Assembly: GCA_945897435.1 (NCBI GenBank) | Contig: CAMDFJ010000007.1 | Span: 1-60,739, forward strand | Direction: 5' to 3' | DNA from: Candidatus Kuenenia stuttgartensis | Lineage (GTDB): Bacteria > Planctomycetota > Planctomycetia > Pirellulales > UBA1268 | Length of the DNA stretch: 60,739 nt | Shown: positions 24,966-37,695 of the stretch, piece after piece | Layout: each line of letters starts with the position of its first letter | Numbering within the stretch: the stretch's first letter is position 1 | Made by a program: the position numbers and the translations under genes | Notes under the pieces: model-generated | What the model was told of the DNA's origin: nothing | The model's database searches: none | The model's input: the letters and a program-made list of their open reading frames with translations, nothing else

Positions 24966-25817
24966 TCAGTCCGCGAGCTTGCCCGCCTGGGCCCGGAAAA
25001 ACTCGCGGCCCCAGATGTCGAGCGTGGGCAGGTCGGCTGCCCGCACGAAGGCCCGCACGTCCTCGCGGGCCCGCGACCAGTCGATCGAATCGATCTTCTG
25101 CTCCAGGGCCCGCAGGCACCAGCGCCGATCGACGTCGGGGGCAGTGCCGGCCCAGGGGCCGGTCTGGGCGAGCGCCGCGGCGAGCAGCCGGTAGTTCACC
25201 GGCGTTCGGCGGGCCGTATACCAGATGAAGTCGAACCAGTCGCGACCCTTGAGATAGCGGCGGCAAAGCACGGCATGGAGCTTGCCGGCGAACAGGCTGG
25301 ACGGGTCGTGGGCGACCGTGGCCTGCGGAAACGGGAAGTCGAGGTAACGCGTCTCGAAACTACCGCCGGCAGGAGGATTCGTGTCGACCTCCAGCTTGAT
25401 GCGGACCATCCGGGCCGGTCCCGTGGTCGGCCGGTACTGCAGCTGGAGCAGGTCGCCGAGGGAGTCGTCCTTGAGAAACGCGGTGCGCACGGCCTGATCG
25501 ACGCGGGAGCGATCCACGAACTCGATGTCGTAGCCGTAGGCGGTCATTTCGCGACGAATGACCGGCAGGTAGGGCTCCAGTCGAAACCTGGCGTCGGGTG
25601 CCTGCAGGGTGAAGTCGAGATCCTCGGAGAACCGCGCGAGCCCGTGCAGAATCCGCAGGCAGGTTCCCCCCTGAAATGCGGCGTGGCGGAAGAAATCGGT
25701 GCGGGCGAGCGCCGCGAGGACCACCTCCTGCGTGATCTCACGGATGGCGCGATCCTCCTCCAGCGTGGAGCTGCAGCCATACGCGGCCAGCCGTTCCTGG
25801 ATCAGCGCGATCGACAT
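24966..25817 (-). CDS. AbiEii-family nucleotidyltransferase toxin
   Basis: This 283-residue protein belongs to the nucleotidyltransferase AbiEii/AbiGii toxin family, the toxin half of the type IV AbiE phage-abortive-infection system. The nucleotidyltransferase signature appears at about residues 49-71 (GGTCLRIL, then RFSEDLDF). The later family motif KGRDWFDFIWY is intact near residue 210. Family members modify tRNA or other targets with nucleotides to stop growth. A strong GGGAGGTGG precedes the ATG at 25817, inside the end of the antitoxin gene, so the two are coupled with a 16-base overlap. It looks complete. Confidence 0.9.
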   Translation of the reverse strand: MSIALIQERLAAYGCSSTLEEDRAIREITQEVVLAALARTDFFRHAAFQGGTCLRILHGLARFSEDLDFTLQAPDARFRLEPYLPVIRREMTAYGYDIEFVDRSRVDQAVRTAFLKDDSLGDLLQLQYRPTTGPARMVRIKLEVDTNPPAGGSFETRYLDFPFPQATVAHDPSSLFAGKLHAVLCRRYLKGRDWFDFIWYTARRTPVNYRLLAAALAQTGPWAGTAPDVDRRWCLRALEQKIDSIDWSRAREDVRAFVRAADLPTLDIWGREFFRAQAGKLAD

Positions 25818-26452
25818 CCGGCCACCTCCCTGCCGAGCCCGGCGAGAAATCTTCGCACCCGCTGCGAGCGATAGTTGGCGGCGAGCGAGCTGCACTGCTC
25901 GGGCTGGATCTCCGCGACGCACTCTGGCGGGAGCCGCAGGCTCTCGATGAGCGGCTCGACGCCCCTCCAGTCGGCCCGGCGCACCGATACGTAGTCCGCC
26001 AGGGCCTTGAGCGGTGTGGCGATGAAGGCTGCCTGCCGGTCGCCTCTGGGGACCCGCGAGACGTCGGCAAAGAGCTTCCGCTGGGGAACGCGATCGAAGC
26101 GAAACGAGCCGATCGGCGTCTGAAACTGGCGGCTTCTCGCGTCGCAGACGCTCGTCACCGTCTCCACCGCCTCTGGCAGCCAGCCGTGGAATGCGAGCGC
26201 TGCTTCGAGGCTCACGTAGCTCGGTCCCATGATGCGCTGGGCGATCGCGAGCGAGTCGATCGGGCGGTCGCGATAGCGGGCTCCCAGGCAATAGAGCCCG
26301 CGGCAGATGCGGATGACTTCGCCGGCCGCGAGGGCGCGTTTGACGAGCGCAGCCTCGGCATCCGCCGATCCACGCACCCACGCGGCCACCTCGGCCCGCG
26401 TGAACACGCCGGCTGGTGACGAGGCGAGGGCCAGTTCCGTAAGTCGCTGCAT
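25802..26452 (-). CDS. AbiEi-family antitoxin / autoregulator
   Basis: This 216-residue protein matches AbiEi-type antitoxins. It has an N-terminal winged helix (VFTRAEVAAWV through VIRICRGLYCLG, about residues 16-60) followed by the AbiEi body (SYVSLEAALAFHGWLPEAVETVTSV). Such proteins neutralise the toxin and repress their own promoter by binding inverted repeats. It is directly upstream of and overlaps the toxin gene. No ribosome-binding site lies before the ATG at 26452; a -10-like TATCAT ends 6 bases before it, suggesting a leaderless transcript. A palindrome at 26464-26482 is the natural operator. Confidence 0.85.
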   Translation of the reverse strand: MQRLTELALASSPAGVFTRAEVAAWVRGSADAEAALVKRALAAGEVIRICRGLYCLGARYRDRPIDSLAIAQRIMGPSYVSLEAALAFHGWLPEAVETVTSVCDARSRQFQTPIGSFRFDRVPQRKLFADVSRVPRGDRQAAFIATPLKALADYVSVRRADWRGVEPLIESLRLPPECVAEIQPEQCSSLAANYRSQRVRRFLAGLGREVAGCRSR

Positions 26453-26458
26453 ATGTGC

Positions 26459-26482
26459 ATGATACTGTCAGAAAATGACAGT
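26459..26482 (-). promoter_or_regulatory. abiE operator palindrome and promoter
   Basis: ACTGTCA (26464-26470) and TGACAGT (26476-26482) are perfect inverted arms around 5 bases. The candidate -10 TATCAT (26464-26459, minus strand) overlaps the proximal arm. A regulator bound here would block RNA polymerase, as in known AbiEi negative autoregulation. Confidence 0.55.
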
Positions 26483-26566
26483 TTCCAGCACGAATAATGG
26501 CCCAACCATGACGGACTCTCCAGATGGCCATTCGGCCGCCCGATGGTGACGTCCGGCTGGAGGAGC

Positions 26567-26605
26567 GGCTCAGGCGAGCAGGTCGGGAATCACCTTCGCG
26601 TGCTC
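26567..26605. repeat. direct repeat, right copy (genuine DUF1501 3' end)
   Basis: This is the intact partner of the repeat at 24896-24934. It contains the last 12 codons of the DUF1501 gene, including its stop at 26570-26572, plus 3 bases beyond. The AbiE pair lies exactly between the two copies. Confidence 0.8.
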
Positions 26606-28063
26606 GACGCCGGTGAGCTTCTGGTCGAGGCCGAGGTACCGGTAGGTGAACCGCTCGTGGTCGAAGCCGAGCAGGTGGAGGACGGTGGCATGGAAGTCGC
26701 GGATGTGCACCGGGTCTTTGACGATGTTGTAGGAGAAGTCGTCGGTCTCGCCGTAGATCTGGCCGCCGCGGGCGCCGCCGCCGGCCATCCACATCGTGAA
26801 GCAGCGGGGGTGGTGGTCGCGGCCGTAGTTCTGCTTCGAGAGTCCCCCCTGGGAGTAGACCGTGCGGCCAAACTCGCCCCCCCAGATGACGAGCGTCTCG
26901 TCGAGGAGGCCGCGGGCCTTGAGGTCCTGCAGCAGGCCGGCGCAGGGCTGGTCGATGTCCTTGCAGCCGTTGGTCAGCCGGCCGACGACGTTGGAATGGG
27001 TGTCCCAGTGGTTGAGATAGAGCTGCACGAACCGCACGCCCCGCTCCACCATCCGCCGTGCCATGAGGACGGAGTTGGCGAATGAACCGGGGTTTTTCAC
27101 GTCCGGCCCGTAGAGGGCAAGCGTGCTTTCCGACTCGCTGGCGACATTCGTGAGATCGGGCACGCTGGCCTGCATCCGGAAGGCCATCTCGTATTGGGCG
27201 ATCCGGGTTCGGGTTTCGGGGTCGCCAAGCTGGTCGAGCGTCCGCTGGTTCAAGGCCTGCAGTCCGTCGAGCGTCGCCCGGCGGACTGCCGACGACACGC
27301 CGGGGGGATTGTTGATGTAGAGGATCGGGTCGCCTGCGCTCCTGAAGCTCACGCCGGCGTGCTCGCCGGGGAGATACCCGCTCGACCAGAGCCGTGCACC
27401 GATCGCCTGCGGCTGCTCGGGCTTGCTCGACCGGGCGACCAGCACGACGAACGTGGGCAGGTCCTGGTTGAGGCTGCCGAGGCCGTAGCTCGTCCAGGAG
27501 CCGAGGCAGGGCCGACCCACGATCTGGTTGCCGGTCTGCATGTAACAGATCGCCGGCTCGTGGTTGATCGCCTCGGTGTGCATGCTGCGGACGAAGCAGA
27601 TCTCGTCGACCATCTTCGCCGTGTGCGGCAGCAGTTCGCTCACCCACATCCCGCTCTTGCCGTGCTGGGAAAACCTGAACTTCGAGGGGGCGATCGGAAA
27701 CCGCTTCTGGCCGCTCGTCATCGTCGTCAGCCGCTGGCCGTTGCGGATGCTCTCGGGCAGATCCTTGTCGTACCAGTCGTCCATCTTCGGCTTGTAGTCG
27801 TAGAGATCCTGCTGCGGCGGGCCGCCCACCATGTGAAGGTAGATCACATGCTTCGCCTTCGGGGCGAAGTGGGGCCCGATCGCGCCGGCCACCCGCTCGA
27901 TGTCGGCGGTCGGCCCGGACGAGGCGTTGGCCAGGACCGTGCGGCCTCCCAGGAGCGTGGCGAGCGCTGCACCGCCGAGCAGGTGGCTGCCCTGCTCGAA
28001 GAACCGCCGCCGGGTGAGATTCAGGCCGAGTTCGTCGAGCGGGGAACGAATGGGGGGAATCAT
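26570..28063 (-). CDS. DUF1501 domain-containing protein (second copy)
   Basis: This 497-residue DUF1501 protein has a Tat-like N-terminus (LTRRRFFEQGSHLLGG, about residues 17-32), the early landmark IYLHMVGGPPQQDLYDY and later blocks GEFGRTVYSQGG and GRDHHPRCFTMWMAGGG. It is longer than the copy at 1128. ATG at 28063 has GAGGTG 9 bases upstream. A GTG at 28084 overlapping the previous stop is less likely. It is the downstream partner of the cytochrome-DUF1549-DUF1553 gene. Its last codons are duplicated on the other side of the AbiE pair. Confidence 0.9.
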   Translation of the reverse strand: MIPPIRSPLDELGLNLTRRRFFEQGSHLLGGAALATLLGGRTVLANASSGPTADIERVAGAIGPHFAPKAKHVIYLHMVGGPPQQDLYDYKPKMDDWYDKDLPESIRNGQRLTTMTSGQKRFPIAPSKFRFSQHGKSGMWVSELLPHTAKMVDEICFVRSMHTEAINHEPAICYMQTGNQIVGRPCLGSWTSYGLGSLNQDLPTFVVLVARSSKPEQPQAIGARLWSSGYLPGEHAGVSFRSAGDPILYINNPPGVSSAVRRATLDGLQALNQRTLDQLGDPETRTRIAQYEMAFRMQASVPDLTNVASESESTLALYGPDVKNPGSFANSVLMARRMVERGVRFVQLYLNHWDTHSNVVGRLTNGCKDIDQPCAGLLQDLKARGLLDETLVIWGGEFGRTVYSQGGLSKQNYGRDHHPRCFTMWMAGGGARGGQIYGETDDFSYNIVKDPVHIRDFHATVLHLLGFDHERFTYRYLGLDQKLTGVEHAKVIPDLLA

Positions 28064-28080
28064 GTGCGGAGCACCTCGTC

Positions 28081-31320
<3,240 letters not shown>

Positions 31321-31510
31321 ACGATCTCCCGAATACGGGCCCCAAGTGGGACGAATCCCTCCCGCAGCCCCCAAACACTATTAGGGAAGTCGGCGTTGCG
31401 CTCCGCCGTGAATTTGTATGAAGATTAGCACCCGAACGACCTCCCGGCAACCTTTCAGCAGCTGGCGCAGGGGGGCGTTTTCAGGGTTTTTCCCGGCCGA
31501 AAACCGACGT

Positions 31511-34500
31511 ATGCACATCTGGTTTCCGGGGGATCTCAGCCTGCTCTCCATTATCCTCGGGGGACTTTTTGCCATGACGCAGCATCAAACTTTTGGTGAT
31601 CAGGCGGCCGCTGTACCGGGGCCGCGGGCCGAGCAGTGGCAGCGGGTCGAACAGGCACTCGCCGACGGCAAGCCGAAGTCGGCCGCCGAGGCGCTCGGGG
31701 GAATCGAACAGGCGGCAACCGTCGACAAGGCCTGGGCGGAGGTGTCCCGCGCGATCGCCTCGCGGGTCGTCGCCGAGACGGGCGACCGGCCCGAGGATGA
31801 TCCTGAGCGGATCGTGCGGCTGGCGGCGGCGATCGAGAAGGCTCCAGCGGAGACGCGGGGCGTGCTCGAGGCGATCCGGGCCAACTGGACCTGGGAATTT
31901 TTCCAGAACAATCGCTGGCGGTTTGCGGGCCGCACTGCCGGCGGCGCAGCGGACGACTCCGCCGAGCCACCCTCGATTGCGGAGATCGCTTCCTGGGATC
32001 TGCCGATGATCGTCGGCGAGATCCGCGGCCGGTTCGCCGTCGCCATCGGCCAGAAGGACAAGTTGACGAAACTCCCGGTCGCCGACTGGTCGGCGATCAT
32101 CGAGAAGGGGACGATGGCCGACGCCTATCGGCCGACGGTCTGGGACGTGGTCGTCCGCGACGCGCTCGCCTTCGCCGCCTCGGGCGAACGCGGCCTCGTC
32201 GACCCCGAGGATGCCTTCGCGATGGCGGCTGACGGGCCGGCGCTCGGGACGAGCGACGCCTTTCTGGAATGGAAACCGGAGGCCGATCCGCAGGTCACCG
32301 ACGCCGATTCGCCGCTCTTGCAGTCGGCCCGGTTGTTTCGCGAACTGCTTGCCTTTCACCGAGGCGACGCAGACCAGACTGCGTTTCTGGCCGCCGACCT
32401 CGATCGGATCCTCTGGGCTTCGGACGCGGCCGTGGGCGCGGACCTCGACGAACGGAAGCGGGTCGCACTGGAGGCCTTTGTCGCACGGGCCGGAAACCAT
32501 GAGACGGCCTCGCTGGCCCGATTTCATCTGGCGTCGCTCGTGCGGGAGCAGGGGGATCTGGTCGCGGCCCGGAAGATCGCGGCGGAAGGGGAGCAGAAGC
32601 ATCCTGACTCGGCGGGCGGCCGGCTCTGCAGAAACGTCGTGGCCTCGATCGATGCCCGCTCGCTGGAGGTGTTCGTCGAGCGGACCTGGGCGGCGCCCTG
32701 GCCCGCGATCCGGGTGCGGTATCGGCAGCTTCCGGCGGTCCATCTGCGGATCGTGAAGGACGATTGGCAGGCCCGGCTGGCGGACGGCCGCTACGGGTAT
32801 GGCTGGCTGGATGATGGTGCGCGGAAGTCGCTGCTCGCCGCGACACCCGTGAAGGCATTCTCAATCGACCTGCCGGCGACACCCGATCACCAGGAGCGGG
32901 ATCACGATCTGCCCGTGCCGAGGGATCTCGAGCCGGGCCAATACTGGGTGCTCGCCTCTGCCAAGTCGGACTTCGGCGACGACGACAACGTCGTCTTGGC
33001 GAGACTGGTCTGGGTGAGCCGGCTGGCGCTGGTCGGCGAGGGGACAAATCCGCGGGTCGGCGAACCGCTCTCCGGCCATGTCGTCGACATCGCCTCTGGC
33101 GAGCCGGTCGCCGGAGTGAGCCTGCAGGCATTCGTTCGTACCGAGCGTGGCAAGTCGGCGGCGTTCGTACCGGGCAAGACAGTGACGACCGATGCCGATG
33201 GCCGCTATCAGATGCCCGCCGAGCAGGGCTGCGAACTGGTGATCGTCGCCCGAGCCCAACTCGACGGCCGTGAGGAGATCGTCGGCAGCGACCGGTCCCA
33301 CGTCTGGCAGCAGACGCCGCAGGGGGCCCAGGACACGATCGTGATGATGACCGACCGGGGCATCCATCGGCCGGGACAGATCGTGTTTTTCAAGGGCATC
33401 GTCTGCCACTGCGATCCGGAGAGTCGGGATTACTCCGCAGTCGCCGGGCGGGCGGTCCGCGCGGTGCTGCAGGATGCCAACGGCCGCGAGGTGGCCCGCT
33501 CGGAACATGTGACCAACGCCAACGGCTCGTTCAACGGGACGTTTCCGATCGCGGCATCGGCGTTGCCGGGACAGTGGACGATCCTCGCCGAAGCCCAAAA
33601 CGCGGCCGGCGCGGCAACCGCAGCCGGCGCAGCGGGTGTTCGGGTGGAGGAGTACAAGCGGCCGAAGTTTCTCGTCAAGCTCGAGCCGCCGCAGTCGGAG
33701 GTGCGGCTCGACGAGGCGGTCACGCTGACCGGCACCGCCACCACCTACACCGGCCTTCCGGTGGCCAACGCGAAGGTCCGCTGGCGTGTCGAGCGGGAGA
33801 CCCGGTTTCCGATCTGGTGCCGCTGGTTCTTTCCCTGGCTGCCCTTCGACGACGGGGCGGCGCGGATCGCCCGCGGCACTGCGATCACCGATCCAAACGG
33901 CGGCTTCAGCCTCACGTTTCCGGCCCGTCCCGATCTGACGATGCCCCGCGAATCGGCGCCCGTGTTCACCTATGCCGTGACGGTGGATGTCACCGATGCC
34001 GGCGGTGAGACCCGCGGAGATGAACGCAGGCTGAATGCGGGCTACGCGCCGGTCGAGGTTGGTGTTCATGCCGACGCATGGCAGGAGGTCGGCAGGGATG
34101 GCGGCCCGGCGACGGTGAAAGTCGAGATCGACAGCCACTCGCTCGACGGGCATCCGCGGGGGGCCACCGGCACGATCACGGTCTCGAAGCTGATCCAGCC
34201 CGACGCAGTGGCCCGTGGAGATCTGTTCGGCACGCTCCCGCGCCGACGCTCCCGGCCGATGAAGGCCGAGAGAGGCGTCGGTGCACCCCGACCCGCTGAA
34301 ACCGATCCGGCGAATCCCGAGACCTGGGCCGCTGGAGAGGCGGTGTTTTCGGAACAGGTGACCACCGATGCCACCACCGGAAAGGCGGTCATCTCTCCGC
34401 GGCTGGGGGCAGGCATCTACAGGGCAATCTTCGAGATCCCGGCCAAAGGCGACGTCCCGGCCGTCAAGGCCTCGCACCTGATCGAGGTGATCGATCCCGC

Positions 34501-37500
34501 CGCTGATCGCTATCAGGTGAAGCGGCCGCTGCAGCTGACTGCGAAGCAGCTCACGGCAGTCCCGGGGAGCGAGTTCACGGCCCTGATCGGCACGGGCCAT
34601 GACGCCGGACGGGCATTCGTCGAGATCTGCCGCGGTGGCAGGACACTTTCATCGTTTTGGACTGCTTCTGGCCGGACCCAGTGGCCGGTCACGGTGCCCG
34701 TGACAGATGCCGACCGGGGTGGGTTCACGATTCGTGCCTGGCTTGTGCGGGATGGGCGACTGCGGAGCGAATCAATCACCGTCGATGTGCCCTGGACCGA
34801 CCGCCGACTCGATGTCGTCTGGCAGCGGTTCACCCGCCGGGTTGAGCCGGCCGCCCAGGAGGTCTGGCGGGCGAAGATCACGAGCGTCGCAGATCCAGTT
34901 GCCGGCGAGGCAGCGCCCGTCGCGGCCGAGATGGTCGCCACGCTCTACGACCAGTCGCTCGACGCCCTCGCCGAGCACCCTTGGCCGGCCGGGCTCGCCA
35001 GCCTGTTTCGTCGCGAGTGGGATCCACGATCTGCCAGTTTCTCGAATGGCGGCAGCACGCTCAGCCATGTGTGTGGCCAGTTCAAAAGCCGCTACGACGG
35101 GGTCGAGATGACCTATCGGGAACTCCTGCGGGACTCCTTCGGGCCGCCGAGCGGGAGACAATGGCGTCGGGGAATGGAGCGAGGAATGGCCATGGCGATG
35201 CCGATGGCCCCTGTTGCGGCTCGGGAGTTGGATATGGATGCCTCAAGCCTGAACGAGGAGGCCGAGGTTGCCACCAACGGCGTGCTTCGGAAAGACAAGG
35301 CAGCGGATCGAGACTTCAATCGCCAGGGAGGCGGGCCGCAGCCGCGTGGCTCGGCGACCCCTCCTCCGCCACGGAAGAACCTCGCCGAGACCGCCTTCTT
35401 CCTGCCGACCCTCACCTCGGCGGCCGATGGCAGCCTGACGATCGAGTTCACCCTTCCCGACACGCTCACCACCTGGCAGTTCAAGTCGCTCGCCCACGAT
35501 GCCCGGCTCCGCAGCGGCACGCTGCTCGACAGCTGCGTGGCCGCCAAGGATCTGATGGTCGAGCCGATGCTGCCACGGTTCCTGCGCGAGGGGGACACGG
35601 TCGAGATTCCGGTGAAGCTCAGCAATCGCTCGACCGGCAGGCTCTCCGGTGAGGTGCAGGTTGCCCTCAGCGACGCCCGCACCGGCGTGGCCCGCGACGA
35701 ACTCCTGGCCACGGCCCGCAGCCAGCCGTTCGATCTGGCGGCCGGCGAATCGAAGCCCGCGTTCTTCACGGTCAAGGTGGCCGACGGCACCGAGACGCTC
35801 CGGGTGCTGGCCACGGCCTCGGCGGGCCGGGCGAGCGACGGCGAGGAGTCGCTGCTGCCCGTGCTCTCAAAGCGGGTGCTGGTCACCGAGACGGTGCCGA
35901 TCACGCTCCGCGGCCCGGCTGAAAGGACGGTCACGCTTGAACGACTCGCCAGGCCGGCCGACACGATCGAGAGCCAGTCGCTGGTCGTCCAGGCGGCTGC
36001 CAACCCCGCCTGGTACGCCGTCCTTGCGTTGCCTTCGATCATCGAGGAGAGCGACGAGAGCACCGAGACCCTCTTCACCCGGCTCTATGCCAACAGCCTT
36101 GCCCGGCATCTTGCGACCTCCGATCCGCGGATCGCCGGAATGTTCCAGCAGTGGAAGGGAACCGATGCCCTCGAGAGCCCGCTCGAGAAGAACGCCGACC
36201 TGATGAAGACGCTGCTTGAAGAGACGCCCTGGGTTCGCGAGGCGGTCGATGAAGGAGAGGCTCGTGCCAGGATCGGGCTGCTCTTTGACGCCACGCGGGC
36301 TGGCAACGAGGTCGCAGCGGCGGTCACACGACTGGAGAGCCTGCGGAATCAGGACGGTGGCTGGCCCTGGTTTCCGGGCGGGAGCAGCTGCGACCCGGTG
36401 ACGCTCGGAATCATCGCGGGCTTCGGCAGGCTGCGGGCGAGCGGCGTGGATCTCGACATGCAGCCGGCGATCGCCGCGATTCCCTGGCTCGATCAGCGGC
36501 TCATCGAGGAGAAGAAGCGGGCAGAAAAGATCCCAGAGCCCGTGCTCACTCCGATCGGGGCCTATGCCCTCTACGCCCGCAGCTTCTTCAAGGAAGACTC
36601 GCCTCCGCAGGGTGAAGCGGCGAAGGCGATCGCCTGGGGGCTCGACGTGGCCCGGAAGCGGTGGAACAAGATCGACGAGCGCCGCTCCCAGGGGCATGCT
36701 GCGATCGCGGTCTTCAGATCGGGCGATCGGGAGACGGCGGCCTCGATCATCGACAGCCTCAGGCAGCGGAGCACCGGGCTCGATGGCAGCGAGGAGAACT
36801 GGCAGGGGATGTGGTGGCGGGATCCGCATCCGGTCTGGTGGAGCTGGGTGAGCGCCCCGATCGAGACACAGGCGATCATGATCGAGGCCTTCGACGAGGT
36901 TGCCGGTGACGCCAAGGCCGTCGAGGCGATGAAGGCATGGCTTTTGTCACGGAAGCGGACGAGCCGCTGGCCGGGGAACCGGGCCACGGCCGACGCAGTG
37001 GCGGCGCTGCTTGGCCGCGGAGACGACCTGCTCGGCTCCCGGGAGGCCGTGACGGTCACGGTCGGCGACGAGAAGATCGAGCCCCGCAAGACAGAGGCGG
37101 GCACCGGCTTCTTCGAGGAGCGGTTCGTGCGACGCGAGATCACGCCCCGGCTGGCGAAGGTCACGCTCCGCAAGCCCGACGAGGGTATCGCCTGGGGGGG
37201 CGTTCACTGGCAGTATCTCGACGACATCGCCAACGTGCCGGCTGCCGGCCGCGAGGAACTGGCGATCGAGAAGCGGCTTTTTGTGAAGCGGTTCACGAAG
37301 GCCGGGCCGCAGCTTGAGCCGATCGGCGGCGGGGCCGGCGAGAAGGCCGGGTCGAACCTCGAGCCGGGCGACGAACTGGTCGTGCGGCTGGTCGTGACCA
37401 GCGATCGCGACTACGAGTTTCTCGAACTCGTCGATCACCGGCCGAGCCTGACGGAGCCGATCGACCTGCTCTCGGGCTGGCGCTGGAACGACGGCGCGGG

Positions 37501-37693
37501 CTGGTATCTGGCGATCCGCGACGCCAGCACGCAGATGTTCTTCGAGCGGCTGCCTCGGGGCACGCACGTCTTTGAATACTCGCTGCGGACGGCCCATCGG
37601 GGCAGCGGATCGAGCGGCTTCGCCACGATCCGCAGTCGCTACGCGCCGGAGTTCTCCGCCCACTCGCAGAGCATTCCGGTCGAAGTCAGGTAG
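31511..37693 (+). CDS. alpha-2-macroglobulin family protein lacking the thioester
   Basis: This protein of about 2060 residues matches the bacterial alpha-2-macroglobulin (MG) family, large periplasmic protease traps or envelope guardians. The MG landmark TDRGIHRPGQIVFFKG is near residue 617, and the bait/alpha-2 region is marked by FFLPTLTSAADGSLTIEFTLPDTLTTW. At the place where relatives carry CxEQ followed by YANSLA, this protein reads ESTETLFTRLYANSLA (near 36060), so the reactive Cys-Gln pair is missing. No other CxEQ occurs. ATG at 31511 gives a credible signal peptide. ATG at 31418 would add 31 residues, and ATG at 31574 has the best ribosome-binding site but loses the signal. The next gene starts 2 bases after its stop. 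Confidence 0.85.
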   Translation: MHIWFPGDLSLLSIILGGLFAMTQHQTFGDQAAAVPGPRAEQWQRVEQALADGKPKSAAEALGGIEQAATVDKAWAEVSRAIASRVVAETGDRPEDDPERIVRLAAAIEKAPAETRGVLEAIRANWTWEFFQNNRWRFAGRTAGGAADDSAEPPSIAEIASWDLPMIVGEIRGRFAVAIGQKDKLTKLPVADWSAIIEKGTMADAYRPTVWDVVVRDALAFAASGERGLVDPEDAFAMAADGPALGTSDAFLEWKPEADPQVTDADSPLLQSARLFRELLAFHRGDADQTAFLAADLDRILWASDAAVGADLDERKRVALEAFVARAGNHETASLARFHLASLVREQGDLVAARKIAAEGEQKHPDSAGGRLCRNVVASIDARSLEVFVERTWAAPWPAIRVRYRQLPAVHLRIVKDDWQARLADGRYGYGWLDDGARKSLLAATPVKAFSIDLPATPDHQERDHDLPVPRDLEPGQYWVLASAKSDFGDDDNVVLARLVWVSRLALVGEGTNPRVGEPLSGHVVDIASGEPVAGVSLQAFVRTERGKSAAFVPGKTVTTDADGRYQMPAEQGCELVIVARAQLDGREEIVGSDRSHVWQQTPQGAQDTIVMMTDRGIHRPGQIVFFKGIVCHCDPESRDYSAVAGRAVRAVLQDANGREVARSEHVTNANGSFNGTFPIAASALPGQWTILAEAQNAAGAATAAGAAGVRVEEYKRPKFLVKLEPPQSEVRLDEAVTLTGTATTYTGLPVANAKVRWRVERETRFPIWCRWFFPWLPFDDGAARIARGTAITDPNGGFSLTFPARPDLTMPRESAPVFTYAVTVDVTDAGGETRGDERRLNAGYAPVEVGVHADAWQEVGRDGGPATVKVEIDSHSLDGHPRGATGTITVSKLIQPDAVARGDLFGTLPRRRSRPMKAERGVGAPRPAETDPANPETWAAGEAVFSEQVTTDATTGKAVISPRLGAGIYRAIFEIPAKGDVPAVKASHLIEVIDPAADRYQVKRPLQLTAKQLTAVPGSEFTALIGTGHDAGRAFVEICRGGRTLSSFWTASGRTQWPVTVPVTDADRGGFTIRAWLVRDGRLRSESITVDVPWTDRRLDVVWQRFTRRVEPAAQEVWRAKITSVADPVAGEAAPVAAEMVATLYDQSLDALAEHPWPAGLASLFRREWDPRSASFSNGGSTLSHVCGQFKSRYDGVEMTYRELLRDSFGPPSGRQWRRGMERGMAMAMPMAPVAARELDMDASSLNEEAEVATNGVLRKDKAADRDFNRQGGGPQPRGSATPPPPRKNLAETAFFLPTLTSAADGSLTIEFTLPDTLTTWQFKSLAHDARLRSGTLLDSCVAAKDLMVEPMLPRFLREGDTVEIPVKLSNRSTGRLSGEVQVALSDARTGVARDELLATARSQPFDLAAGESKPAFFTVKVADGTETLRVLATASAGRASDGEESLLPVLSKRVLVTETVPITLRGPAERTVTLERLARPADTIESQSLVVQAAANPAWYAVLALPSIIEESDESTETLFTRLYANSLARHLATSDPRIAGMFQQWKGTDALESPLEKNADLMKTLLEETPWVREAVDEGEARARIGLLFDATRAGNEVAAAVTRLESLRNQDGGWPWFPGGSSCDPVTLGIIAGFGRLRASGVDLDMQPAIAAIPWLDQRLIEEKKRAEKIPEPVLTPIGAYALYARSFFKEDSPPQGEAAKAIAWGLDVARKRWNKIDERRSQGHAAIAVFRSGDRETAASIIDSLRQRSTGLDGSEENWQGMWWRDPHPVWWSWVSAPIETQAIMIEAFDEVAGDAKAVEAMKAWLLSRKRTSRWPGNRATADAVAALLGRGDDLLGSREAVTVTVGDEKIEPRKTEAGTGFFEERFVRREITPRLAKVTLRKPDEGIAWGGVHWQYLDDIANVPAAGREELAIEKRLFVKRFTKAGPQLEPIGGGAGEKAGSNLEPGDELVVRLVVTSDRDYEFLELVDHRPSLTEPIDLLSGWRWNDGAGWYLAIRDASTQMFFERLPRGTHVFEYSLRTAHRGSGSSGFATIRSRYAPEFSAHSQSIPVEVR

Positions 37694-37695
37694 AC

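Noticed and set aside
25818-27647. Single very long minus-strand frame joining AbiEii to sequence inside DUF1501
   Set aside because: The added part is an out-of-frame reading of AbiEi and DUF1501 with Arg/Pro-rich composition; AbiEii starts at 25817 with a strong ribosome-binding site.
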